A DNA stretch of 64,000 bases from AC-38 sp033856025. GTDB taxonomy: Bacteria; Actinomycetota; Thermoleophilia; Solirubrobacterales; Solirubrobacteraceae. Of this stretch, positions 8,633 through 16,145 are shown piece by piece; within the stretch, counting starts at the first letter, position 1, and the number at the start of each line of letters is the position of its first letter. The stretch spans positions 62,001 to 126,000 of the forward strand of contig JAWVFQ010000033.1 in assembly GCA_033856025.1 (NCBI GenBank). The letters run 5' to 3'. Below the pieces are notes generated by a model. That model did no database searches. It worked only from the letters and a program-made list of their open reading frames with translations, and had not been told where the DNA came from. The translations under genes were made by a program, and so were the position numbers.

Positions 8633-8730
8633 GCCGCTCCCGCGGGGGCCTGACCAGGACGCAGGCGGGAGGGACAGTGCTCCCGCACGGCCCTCCCCCG
8701 AGGACGCCGTCAGGCGCCCGCGGGTGCGGC
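8633..8730 (+). repeat. Palindromic structured element, copy 1
   Basis: Fills the gap between two convergent genes. Stem P1 pairs 8639-8654 with 8709-8724 (15 of 16 pairs, one G-G mismatch) and is extended by GCCGC 8633-8637 with GCGGC 8726-8730. P2 is GGGAGGG 8667-8673 with CCCTCCC 8691-8697. P3 is GTGC 8677-8680 with GCAC 8685-8688. Between P1 and P2 both strands carry AGGACGC. The same architecture recurs at 15773-15898 with compensatory stem changes. No U-run follows, so it is not a classical terminator. Confidence 0.8.
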
Positions 8731-9717
8731 CTAGCGGTAGACGTCGACGCGGTCCTTGTAGTCCAGCCAGCGGTGGACGAACCGCGAGTTGGGAATCGGA
8801 ATGCGCAGGCATCCGTGGCTGGCCGCGTAGGGCGGGACGTCGTGGTAGCCGTGGATGGCGTAGCCGCCGTAGAAGTAGACGGAGTTGACCATCCCCAGCG
8901 AGTTGGTGCCCGGCGTCTTGGAGTAGACGCGGAACGACCCGCGGACCGTCGGCGTGGAGGGCTTGCCCGAGGCCATGGGCAGGATCCGGAACACCTTGCC
9001 GTTGGCGTCGAGGAGCACCAGGACCTGGCGCGACAGGTCGGCCTCCACGTGCTTGCCGTGGCTGGGGTAGCGGGGCACGAAGTGGCCGCGCAGGCGGGCG
9101 AGCCCCTCCATGACCACGGGGCTCGCGCGGAAGTTGCGGGGCAGGCGGCGGACCTTGCGATAGGCCATGATCGCCCGCTGCGTGCCGTCGTCGAAGCGCC
9201 CGCTCAGCCCGATCAGGTAGCGCATCTCGCGCAGGCGGTGCTGGAGGAACTCCACGGCCACGCCGCGCTCGCCGTAGCTCACGCTGCGCGCGATCACCTC
9301 GACGGATCGCGCCCGCGCGCTCAGCCCCGACCCGGTGGCGAAGGCGAGCAGCTTCCCGGTGCGGTGGGCCTTGAGGTCCACCGTGAAGGACCCGCCGCGC
9401 CCGCTCGGCTTCACCGTCCGGCGCACGCTCACGTAACGCTTGCCGCCGGCCAGCACGCGCACGGACAGCACCTGGCCGGGCACGTAGTCGCGCACCAGGC
9501 CGCGGTAGCGCACCCGCTGGTGGACCAGGGCGATCCGCCGCGCGCCGTCGGTGTAGACCCGCTCGGGGATCAGCCGCAGCTTGGGCACGTAGGCCGGGCG
9601 GCGGGTGGCCGGGGACGACGTCGCGGGCAGCGCAAGCGCGGCGGCGACGACGACGGCCAGTGACGGAAGGATGGCGCGACGCATCAAGAGGCGGGGATCG
9701 TACGCATAAATCCTCAC
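8731..9717 (-). CDS. L,D-transpeptidase (YkuD) with peptidoglycan-binding domain
   Basis: 328 aa, exported. Signal peptide n-region then ILPSLAVVVAAALALPATSS. The middle (about residues 145-205) looks like a peptidoglycan-binding repeat (YGERGVAVEFLQHRLREMRY). The C-terminal YkuD domain carries the active-site signature HGYHDVPPYAASHGCLRIP with its catalytic Cys. Such enzymes form 3-3 cross-links or attach proteins to peptidoglycan. The ATG at 9717 has GAGG just upstream; ATG 9684, directly before the Arg-Arg of the signal peptide, is the alternative. Confidence 0.92.
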   Translation of the reverse strand: MRIYAYDPRLLMRRAILPSLAVVVAAALALPATSSPATRRPAYVPKLRLIPERVYTDGARRIALVHQRVRYRGLVRDYVPGQVLSVRVLAGGKRYVSVRRTVKPSGRGGSFTVDLKAHRTGKLLAFATGSGLSARARSVEVIARSVSYGERGVAVEFLQHRLREMRYLIGLSGRFDDGTQRAIMAYRKVRRLPRNFRASPVVMEGLARLRGHFVPRYPSHGKHVEADLSRQVLVLLDANGKVFRILPMASGKPSTPTVRGSFRVYSKTPGTNSLGMVNSVYFYGGYAIHGYHDVPPYAASHGCLRIPIPNSRFVHRWLDYKDRVDVYR

Positions 9718-9752
9718 GCCACCAACCGACGCCGGGGTTCCCGCCCCCGACG

Positions 9753-9768
9753 ACCGGTCCGGACCGGT
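9753..9768 (-). terminator. GC-rich hairpin after the CPBP gene (possible terminator)
   Basis: ACCGGTCCGGACCGGT is a perfect 16-bp palindrome folding as a 6-bp stem with a CCGG loop, 4 nt past the stop of the CPBP protease gene. No U tract follows, so a terminator role is only a possibility. Confidence 0.3.
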
Positions 9769-9772
9769 CCCG

Positions 9773-10651
9773 TCACGCCGGGGCGGGCGCCGGGCGCCGG
9801 TCCCCCAGGGGCAGGAGCACGGCGAAGATGACGGCGTTGGCGCCCAGCATGACCAGCGGGACCTGCCAGTCCCAGTGCTGCGAGACCCCGAACGCCAGCG
9901 AGTTGTTCAGCGCGTGCAGCCCGATGCAGGGGTACAGCGAGCCGGTGCGGACGTAGAGGAGGCACAGCACCACGCCGAAGGCGGCCAACGGGACCAGGTA
10001 GCCGACGGGCGCCGAGCCGGCATGGATGCCGCCGAACACCAGGCCGGTGAGGATCGCCGCCGGCCAGATCCCACGCCAGCTGCGCAGGGCGTTGAAGAAG
10101 AAGCCGCGGAAGAAGAACTCCTCCGCCACGGGCGCCACCACCGTGACCAGCAGGCCCACCGCGACCAGCGCGAGGGTGCTCTGGTCGGCCCCCAGCTCCT
10201 TGGGGAGGTCGTCGCGCTCCTTGATCCCCAGCGCCGAGATCCACACGATCGTGAACACGAAGAAGCCGATCCACGCGGTGACCATCCACACGACGGCGGG
10301 GCCCAGCCGCGTGCGGCGCAGGCCGAAGTCGCGCGCCCGCGGGCGCAGGCCGCTCAGGCGCGCGAAGAACAGCGCCGAGCCGATCAGCGCCAGGTCCTGG
10401 AAGACCGTGGCCACGATGTTCACCCAGGGCGGCGGGTCGTTGGTGTCCGCGCCGGCCACCCCCGCGATGCCTCCGATCAGGACGTAGCCGATCAGCGCCA
10501 CGCCGAAGCCGGCGATCAGCGCGACCGGCGCCATCCAGGCGGGCCAGCGCGGCCGGACCTCGGGCGCGCCCTCGGGGCGCTCGGGCGGCTGCGGCGGGGC
10601 CCCGGGGTGCGGAAACGCGAAGGGGCTCGGCGGGGGAGGGACGCTGGCCAC
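9773..10651 (-). CDS. CPBP family intramembrane protease
   Basis: 292 aa. A Pro-rich cytoplasmic N-terminus of about 38 residues is followed by about seven membrane segments. The Abi/CPBP (Rce1-like) motifs are in order: EEFFFRGF (EExxxR), FGGIHAG (FxxxH) and HALNNS. These form the glutamate/histidine active site inside the membrane. Bacterial members are linked to peptide processing or self-immunity; no peptide gene is adjacent, so the substrate is unknown. It is followed by a GC hairpin and then the L,D-transpeptidase gene. Confidence 0.9.
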   Translation of the reverse strand: MASVPPPPSPFAFPHPGAPPQPPERPEGAPEVRPRWPAWMAPVALIAGFGVALIGYVLIGGIAGVAGADTNDPPPWVNIVATVFQDLALIGSALFFARLSGLRPRARDFGLRRTRLGPAVVWMVTAWIGFFVFTIVWISALGIKERDDLPKELGADQSTLALVAVGLLVTVVAPVAEEFFFRGFFFNALRSWRGIWPAAILTGLVFGGIHAGSAPVGYLVPLAAFGVVLCLLYVRTGSLYPCIGLHALNNSLAFGVSQHWDWQVPLVMLGANAVIFAVLLPLGDRRPAPAPA

Positions 10652-10670
10652 GACCGTCCAGAGGTTACGC

Positions 10671-10694
10671 GGCGCCCGGCCCGGGGCCGGCGCC
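10671..10694 (-). terminator. GC hairpin downstream of the HAD gene (possible terminator)
   Basis: GGCGCC (10671-10676) pairs with GGCGCC (10689-10694), and GGCC with GGCC inside a one-base bulge. It lies about 20 nt after the stop of the HAD hydrolase gene and upstream of the CPBP gene. There is no U run. Confidence 0.35.
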
Positions 10695-10714
10695 CGAGAG
10701 CTTCTCCCCTGGCC

Positions 10715-11380
10715 TCACCGCACGAGCCCGGGAAGCTCCGCCAGCGACACGATCGCGGTGACCCCGGCCGGGGCGGCGCCGGCCGCTTCGCGGTCGAGGA
10801 GCACCGGGCGGATCCCGACGGCGCGGGCGCCCTCGACGTCGGCCGGCACCGAGTCGCCGACGTGCATCGCGTCCGCCGCGCGCGCGCCCGCCATCGTCAG
10901 GGCGTGGGCGAAGATGGCGGGGTCCGGCTTGGCCACGCCCAGCTCGGCCGACGCGATGGCGCCGTCCACGTGGCGCGCGATCCCGGTTTCCGTGAGGCGG
11001 TCGTACAGGGAGACGTCCCAGTTGGACACCACGACGAGGCGCAGCCCCGCGGCACGCAGCTCGCGCAGCGCGGGCAGCGCGTCGGGAAAGGCGGTGAAGC
11101 GCAGGGACGCGAGCAGCGCGTCGTGGACCGCGTCGACGGTCCCCCGCCCGAGCGCGTCGCGCAGCACCCCGGCGCAGCGCCGGCGCAGCGCGGCCAGCGC
11201 GGACCGGTCGCGGCCCTCCAGGTTGTGCGCGCGGTAGTAGGCGATCTCGGCCTCCAGGGCGCCCCGGGCCGCGGGCTCGTCGACCTCGATGCCCCGGGCC
11301 GCCAGCTCGCGGCGCAGCGCCGGCACCGGGTCCTCGAGGCGCAGCAGCGTCCCGAGCGCGTCGAGCAGGACCGCCCTCAC
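10715..11380 (-). CDS. HAD superfamily hydrolase
   Basis: 221 aa from GTG 11380, which overlaps the stop of the upstream glycosyltransferase (GTGA). Motif I is unusual: LLDALGTLL, with the nucleophile Asp kept but Ala where most members have the second acidic residue (DxD). Motif II is VVSNWD, the Lys is in GVAKPDPAIF and motif III is HVGDSVPADVEGARAVG. The alpha-helical cap at about 20-85 makes it a subfamily I, REG-2/HDHD3-like phosphatase. Loss of the second motif I Asp usually reduces phosphatase activity, so its chemistry is uncertain. Confidence 0.88.
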   Translation of the reverse strand: MRAVLLDALGTLLRLEDPVPALRRELAARGIEVDEPAARGALEAEIAYYRAHNLEGRDRSALAALRRRCAGVLRDALGRGTVDAVHDALLASLRFTAFPDALPALRELRAAGLRLVVVSNWDVSLYDRLTETGIARHVDGAIASAELGVAKPDPAIFAHALTMAGARAADAMHVGDSVPADVEGARAVGIRPVLLDREAAGAAPAGVTAIVSLAELPGLVR

Positions 11381-12603
11381 GCCACCCACTCCCAGGTGGC
11401 CCAGGGGACGGTCAGCGCCAGGAGCAGGGCGCCGCTGAGCGCGAGCGCGCCCCGCTCGGCGCGCTTCTCGCGCGCCCACAGCGCGAGCCACATGTGCAGC
11501 GGGAAGACGACGGCCAGGTAGCGCGGCAGCGAGGCCAGCGGCTCGGGACCGACCGGGTAGGAGACCGGCAGCGCCACCGCCAGCAGCCCCCATGCCGCCA
11601 GCCACGGCGGCAGCCTGCGAAACGCTCCCACCAGCGCGACCACGGCCAGCGCCAGGAAGGCGAAGTTGCCCACGTTGTGGGCGGCCACGAAGAACGGGTC
11701 GCCGCCGGCCTTCTCGAAGTACACGGGCGTCCGCGACCCGGACGCGATCTGGCGCACGCCGTCCCACGCCGCGGTGGCGCCTTCCCACGCCCCGCCCAGC
11801 GGCCCCGCCAGGTGGCGGAACCACGCCTCCTGCACCGAGAACGGAGCCCACGGATCGCCGGTCGCCGCCGCCAGGTAGCCCACGAACGCGGCCAGGCCCA
11901 GGGGGACGGTGGCGATCCAGGCCAGGGCCACGCGCTCCCGCGGGCCCTGCCACCACAGGATCAGCAGGGGCACGACGAGCAGCGCGCCGGTCGACCGCGT
12001 CGCCGCCGCCGCCAGCCCCGCCAGCCCCGCCGCCGGCCAGCGCCCCAGGCGCCCGGCGTACAGCGACCCCGCCGACAGCGCGAGGAACAGCGACTCGGTG
12101 TAGACGGCCGAGAACGCGAACGCGGTGGGGAACAGCGCTACCAGCCACACCGTCGTGCGCGCGACGTCCTCGCCGAGCTCCAGCGCGGTCAGGCGGTGCA
12201 CGAGGTACAGCGCGGCCGCGAACGCGACCAGCGACACCACGATCCCGGCCAGCAGGAAGGACGCGCGCCGGTCGCCCAGCAGGGCGCCGGGCGCGCCGAG
12301 GATCCGGATGAGCAGCGGGTAGAGCGGGAAGAAGGCGGTGCGCAGGCGGTCGGGCTCGTAGCCGTCCAGCGCGATGCCCAGGTACCAGACGGCATCCCAG
12401 CGGGCGGCCGGCCCCACCAGCACGTCGCCGACGGCGCCGAGCGGCGCCGTCAGCCCGCCGGGGTCGAAGTCGCGCCAGCGCGGCGAGCGACCGAGCGCGA
12501 GGATCGCGCCCACCCCCGTCACCCAGACCAGGGCCCGCGACACCCACAGGGCGCGCCAGACATCGCGGAGCGCCCCGGGGGCGGCGATAGTCTCGCGCTC
12601 CAT
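11377..12603 (-). CDS. Multi-spanning mannosyltransferase-like protein (PIG-V/GT-C type)
   Basis: 408 aa with about nine membrane segments. The signature is RWDAVWYLGIALDGY near residue 68 followed by FFPLYPLLIRIL, typical of PIG-V-like dolichol-phosphate-mannose-dependent enzymes found in actinobacteria. The acidic residue in RWDAVWY is the likely catalytic base. It probably transfers a sugar from a polyprenyl carrier to an extracytoplasmic acceptor. The ATG at 12603 shares the CATG with the start of the divergent MscS gene. It is translationally coupled to the downstream HAD gene. Confidence 0.85.
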   Translation of the reverse strand: MERETIAAPGALRDVWRALWVSRALVWVTGVGAILALGRSPRWRDFDPGGLTAPLGAVGDVLVGPAARWDAVWYLGIALDGYEPDRLRTAFFPLYPLLIRILGAPGALLGDRRASFLLAGIVVSLVAFAAALYLVHRLTALELGEDVARTTVWLVALFPTAFAFSAVYTESLFLALSAGSLYAGRLGRWPAAGLAGLAAAATRSTGALLVVPLLILWWQGPRERVALAWIATVPLGLAAFVGYLAAATGDPWAPFSVQEAWFRHLAGPLGGAWEGATAAWDGVRQIASGSRTPVYFEKAGGDPFFVAAHNVGNFAFLALAVVALVGAFRRLPPWLAAWGLLAVALPVSYPVGPEPLASLPRYLAVVFPLHMWLALWAREKRAERGALALSGALLLALTVPWATWEWVA

Positions 12604-13420
12604 GACGGGCATGATCCCCCTCGGGGCGTTCTGGCACGGGTACGAGGACGAGGTCACGGCCGTGACGTCGATCGTCGTCGCGGTCCTCATAGCGGCCCTC
12701 GTGGACCGCGCCTTCGTGCGCGGCGCGCGGGCGGCGCGGGCGGTGGCCGGCGACCGGGCCGCGCGCGAGATCTCGCCCGTCGCGGCCACCCGCGTGCGCT
12801 TCGTGCGCCGCCTGGTGGTGGCGACGATCGTCCTCATCGGGGTCCTCGCGGCGCTGGCCCAGTTCGGAACGCTGAGCCGCGTCGCCACGAGCGTCCTGGC
12901 CTCCGGCGCGCTGGCCGCCGCGGTCATCGGCTTCGCCGCGCGCCAGGTGCTGGCCAACGCGGTGGCCGGCGTGATGCTCGCCATCACGCAGCCGCTGCGC
13001 ATCGGCGACCACGTCGAGTTCGAGGGCGAGTCGGGCACCGTCGAGGACGTCCGGCTGAACTACACCTACCTGCGCTCGGGCATCGGGGCCCGCGTCGTCA
13101 TCCCCAACGAGCGGCTGGCCGGCGGGATCCTGCACAACGACACGATCGTCTCCCCCCTCAGCGAGGTGGAGGTCGCGGTGTGGCTCTCGCCGGGCGCCGA
13201 TGCCGACCGCGCGCTGGCCACCCTGTTCGCGCTGGAGGGCGTCACAAGCGCCCGCGTGGCCGAGATCGCGACGGATGGCGTGCGCTTCGAGGTGACCGCC
13301 GAGCCCGTCGCGTCGGACGCGCGCGCGGACCGCGAGTCTCAGCTGCGCGCCGAGGCGCTGCGCTCCCTGCGGGCGGCCGGCCTGCTGTCCGGCGCGACGG
13401 ACCCTTCGCCCCGCGAGTAG
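12602..13420 (+). CDS. MscS family mechanosensitive channel
   Basis: 272 aa. Three membrane segments (about 15-35, 72-92, 96-118), the last being the pore helix (SGALAAAVIGFAARQVLANA) rich in Ala/Gly as in MscS TM3. Then comes the beta domain IGDHVEFEGESGTVEDV with IPNERLAGGILHN. It releases solutes on hypo-osmotic shock, which fits the trehalose-type genes further along. Start ATG 12602 (or 12611), with no space for a leader because the opposite gene starts at 12603. Confidence 0.9.
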   Translation: MTGMIPLGAFWHGYEDEVTAVTSIVVAVLIAALVDRAFVRGARAARAVAGDRAAREISPVAATRVRFVRRLVVATIVLIGVLAALAQFGTLSRVATSVLASGALAAAVIGFAARQVLANAVAGVMLAITQPLRIGDHVEFEGESGTVEDVRLNYTYLRSGIGARVVIPNERLAGGILHNDTIVSPLSEVEVAVWLSPGADADRALATLFALEGVTSARVAEIATDGVRFEVTAEPVASDARADRESQLRAEALRSLRAAGLLSGATDPSPRE

Positions 13421-13489
13421 CGCCTGACTAGAATGGCTTTGCTCCCGCGCGTGGAATAACTCGAATCCGCGCGCCTCGCCCCGTTTCGC

Positions 13490-15694
13490 ATGAGCCCCCG
13501 ACAGCGCAGACTCCGGCGCCGCCAGCGCCGCGCCCGCGGCGCCAAGCGCGGCATCCTCGTCCTGATGGGGATGGTGGTGATCGGCGCCTTCGCCGGCGCG
13601 GTCGGCGTCATCGGCTACATCGTCGCGGTCGCGTCCTCGGCGCCCGACATCCAGGCGCTCAAGCCGGTCGACCAGGGCGCCAACTCCGTCGTCTACGCCT
13701 CCAACGGCCGGCGGCTCGGGTTCATCGAGAACGACGAGCTGCGCCAGCCGGTGAAGACCGACCAGCTGCCGCGCGTGCTCAAGGACGCCACGATCGCGGT
13801 GGAGGACCAGCGCTTCTACCGCCACAAGGGCGTCGACTACGAGGGCGTCGTGCGCGCGGCCGTCAAGAACCTGCGCTCCGGCCAGACGGTGCAGGGCGGC
13901 TCGACGCTGACCATGCAGCTCGTGCGCAACATCTACCCGATCGGGCGCCGGCGCGACTTCAGGCGCAAGATCCGCGAGGCCAAGCTGGCCCAGGAGCTCG
14001 AGGACCAGCACGACAAGACCTGGATCCTCACCAACTACCTCAACAGCGTCCCCTACGGGACCGTCGGCGGACGCACGGCGATCGGCGCCGAGGCCGCGGC
14101 GCGGGTGTTCTTCAACAAGACCGCGAAGGACCTCAACCTGGCCGAGGCGGCCACGCTCGCGGGCCTGCCCCAGGCGCCGTCGCTCTACAACCCGTTCCGC
14201 GACCCGCGGGCGGCGCTGGCGCGGCGCAACGAGGTCCTGCGGCGCATGCGCAAGCAGGGGATGATCAGCGAGACGCGCTACCGCCAGGCGCTCGCCGCTT
14301 CGCTCGGCGCCAAGAGCAACGACTACTACTTCGTCAAGCGCGAGAGCTACTTCTTCGACTACGTCAAGGAGCAGCTGATCGAGCGCTACGGCCTGGAGAC
14401 GGTCCGCAAGGGCGGGCTGAAGATCTACACGACGATCGACCTCGACAAACAGAAAGCCGCGCGCGAGGCGATGAAGGGCCAGCTCTACTACGACGACGAC
14501 CCCTCGTCGGCCATCGTGACGATCGATCCCAAGACCGGCTACATCCGGGCCATGGCGTCGTCGTCCAGCTACCGCAAGGTCAAGTACAACTACGCCGCGC
14601 AGGGGCGCCGGCAGGCGGGGTCGACCTTCAAGGTCATGGTGCTGATGGCCGCGCTGCGCAAGGGCGTCAACCCCGAGACGACGACGTACGTGTCGCGGCC
14701 GCTGGACCTCAACACCCCCTACGGCCCGTGGAAGGTCAAGACCTACGCCGGCACGTACGGCGGCTCGATGAACCTGGTCACCGCGACGACCCAGTCCGAC
14801 AACACGGTCTACGCGCAGCTGATCCTCGACGTCGGGCCCGACGCGGTGAAGAAGGCGGCGCAGGACATGGGGATCACGTCGCACCTGGACGGCTACCCGG
14901 CCGAGGGCCTGGGCGGCCTGCGCCTGGGCGTGTCGCCGCTGGAGATGGCCAACGCCTACTCGACGATCGCCTCCGGCGGCGTGCGCCACAAGCCGATCGC
15001 GGTGCGCAAGGTGGTCTTCCCCGACGGCAAGTCCGAGGACCTGGGCAAGCCGAAGGGCAAGCGGACGTTCTCGCAGGGCGTGGCCTGGGAGGCCACGAAG
15101 ATCCTCGAGGCCAACGTCCAGCGCGGGACCGGCACGGCAGCGCAGATCGGCTGCCCGGCGGCCGGCAAGACGGGCACGGTCGACGAGTACACGGACGCCT
15201 GGTTCATCGGGTTCACGCCCAAGCTCACCAGCGCCGTGTGGGTCGGCTACCCCACCCACAAGGTGCCGATGTACAGCGTGCACGGGATCCGCGTGGCGGG
15301 CGGGACGTTCCCCGCGCAGATCTGGCACGACTACATGTCCAAGGTGGCGACCAAGGACTGCTCCGACTTCCAGGCGCCCTCGGAGGGCTTCAACTCCCAG
15401 CCCTTCTACGGCAAGTACGCCGGCAACGGCTACTCCAGCGGCGGCGGAGGCAGCTCCAGCAGCGGCAGCGGGAACGGCGGCTCGAACTCCAACGGCACCA
15501 ACGGCGGGTCCACCGGCGGAACCGGCGGAGGCGGCTACAACCCCAACTTCTACGAGTCACCACCCCAGCCCGCGCCCAGCAACGGAGGCGGAGGAGGCGG
15601 CGGTGGCGGTCGCGGCAACGGCGGCGGCGGAAATGGCGGCGGCGGCGGCAACGGCGGCGGCAACGCCGCCGGCGGCACCTCACCGGGCCAATAG
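13490..15694 (+). CDS. Bifunctional penicillin-binding protein (class A PBP)
   Basis: 734 aa. A short basic cytoplasmic tail and membrane anchor (about 22-48) precede the glycosyltransferase family 51 domain (VEDQRFYRHKGVDYEG with Glu near 105; GGSTLTMQLVRN) and the transpeptidase domain (nucleophile in GSTFK, Ser378/Lys381; SDN in QSDNTVY; KTG at 560-562). It polymerises and cross-links peptidoglycan. The last 90 or so residues are almost entirely Gly, Ser and Asn with a few Pro, an unusual low-complexity outer tail. The structured element 15773-15898 follows. Confidence 0.97.
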   Translation: MSPRQRRLRRRQRRARGAKRGILVLMGMVVIGAFAGAVGVIGYIVAVASSAPDIQALKPVDQGANSVVYASNGRRLGFIENDELRQPVKTDQLPRVLKDATIAVEDQRFYRHKGVDYEGVVRAAVKNLRSGQTVQGGSTLTMQLVRNIYPIGRRRDFRRKIREAKLAQELEDQHDKTWILTNYLNSVPYGTVGGRTAIGAEAAARVFFNKTAKDLNLAEAATLAGLPQAPSLYNPFRDPRAALARRNEVLRRMRKQGMISETRYRQALAASLGAKSNDYYFVKRESYFFDYVKEQLIERYGLETVRKGGLKIYTTIDLDKQKAAREAMKGQLYYDDDPSSAIVTIDPKTGYIRAMASSSSYRKVKYNYAAQGRRQAGSTFKVMVLMAALRKGVNPETTTYVSRPLDLNTPYGPWKVKTYAGTYGGSMNLVTATTQSDNTVYAQLILDVGPDAVKKAAQDMGITSHLDGYPAEGLGGLRLGVSPLEMANAYSTIASGGVRHKPIAVRKVVFPDGKSEDLGKPKGKRTFSQGVAWEATKILEANVQRGTGTAAQIGCPAAGKTGTVDEYTDAWFIGFTPKLTSAVWVGYPTHKVPMYSVHGIRVAGGTFPAQIWHDYMSKVATKDCSDFQAPSEGFNSQPFYGKYAGNGYSSGGGGSSSSGSGNGGSNSNGTNGGSTGGTGGGGYNPNFYESPPQPAPSNGGGGGGGGGRGNGGGGNGGGGGNGGGNAAGGTSPGQ

Positions 15695-15772
15695 GAGCGC
15701 CACAAGGCCCGAGCCCGAGCCTTGCCGGGTACGCCCGAGCCCGAGGGCCCAAGCGAGCCGTGCAGGGACGCC

Positions 15773-15898
15773 CGGTCCAGAGTCCTGGCGAGACCCTGCG
15801 GGGGCCTGGCCAGGACGCAGGGGGTGGGACAGTGCTCCGCACGGCCCACCCCCGAGGACACAGCCAGGCGCCCGCAGGGGCCGCTAGGCTCTGGACCG
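15773..15898 (+). repeat. Palindromic structured element, copy 2, ending on the infA start codon
   Basis: P1 pairs 15795-15810 with 15863-15878, with the same single G-G mismatch as copy 1. P2 is GGGGGTGGG 15820-15828 with CCCACCCCC 15845-15853. P3 is GTGC 15832-15835 with GCAC 15839-15842. Outside P1, CCTGGCG 15784-15790 pairs with 15882-15888 and CGGTCCAGAG 15773-15782 pairs perfectly with 15889-15898. The result is an almost continuous 126-nt hairpin whose last base is the G of the infA GTG. AGGAC is kept in both internal-loop strands. The rest of 15695-15772 shows nothing I recognise. Confidence 0.8.
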
Positions 15899-16116
15899 TG
15901 GCTAAGGAAGAGAAGGTCGAGTTCGAGGGCGAGGTCGTCGAGGCCCTGCCCAACGCGATGTTCCGCGTGAAGCTCGACAACGATCACCTCGTGCTCGGGC
16001 ACGTGGCGGGGAAGATGCGGCGCTTCCGCATCCGGATCCTGCCCGGCGACCGGGTCCGCGTCGAGCTGTCGCCCTACGACCTCGATCGCGGCCGGATCAT
16101 CTACCGCCACAGATAG
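15898..16116 (+). CDS. infA: Translation initiation factor IF-1
   Basis: 72 aa, exactly family length. The OB-fold sequence includes EGEVVEALPNAMFRVKLDN, GHVAGKMRRFRIRILPGDRV and VELSPYDLDRGRIIYRHR. IF-1 binds the 30S A site during initiation. The start is GTG 15898 (VAKEEKVEFEG), giving the standard N-terminus. There is no ribosome binding site, because the preceding bases are the 3' arm of the hairpin described above. It lies outside the usual ribosomal protein cluster and may be a second copy. The next gene, thiL, begins within 30 nt. Confidence 0.93.
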   Translation: MAKEEKVEFEGEVVEALPNAMFRVKLDNDHLVLGHVAGKMRRFRIRILPGDRVRVELSPYDLDRGRIIYRHR

Positions 16117-16145
16117 CGACGCGTGAGCTCGAGCTGATCGAGGCC

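Noticed and set aside
10715..15328. A 1537-codon open frame on the minus strand
   Set aside because: It runs antisense through the PBP and MscS genes and in a wrong frame through the mannosyltransferase gene. Only its last 221 codons (HAD hydrolase) have real protein features; the rest is a GC-rich shadow.
15560..15690. Repeated GGCGGCGGN units as a CRISPR or noncoding repeat
   Set aside because: They are in frame within the PBP gene and encode its Gly/Asn-rich tail. Unit length and spacing are not those of a CRISPR array.
8633..15898. Reading the palindromic element as RNase P, SRP RNA, tmRNA or a known riboswitch
   Set aside because: None of the conserved core sequences of those RNAs that I know is present, and the element is short with a single long stem.
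14728..16116. A 462-codon frame ending in IF-1
   Set aside because: It is infA read through upstream in a wrong frame of the PBP gene and across the structured element. IF-1 has its normal length from GTG 15898.
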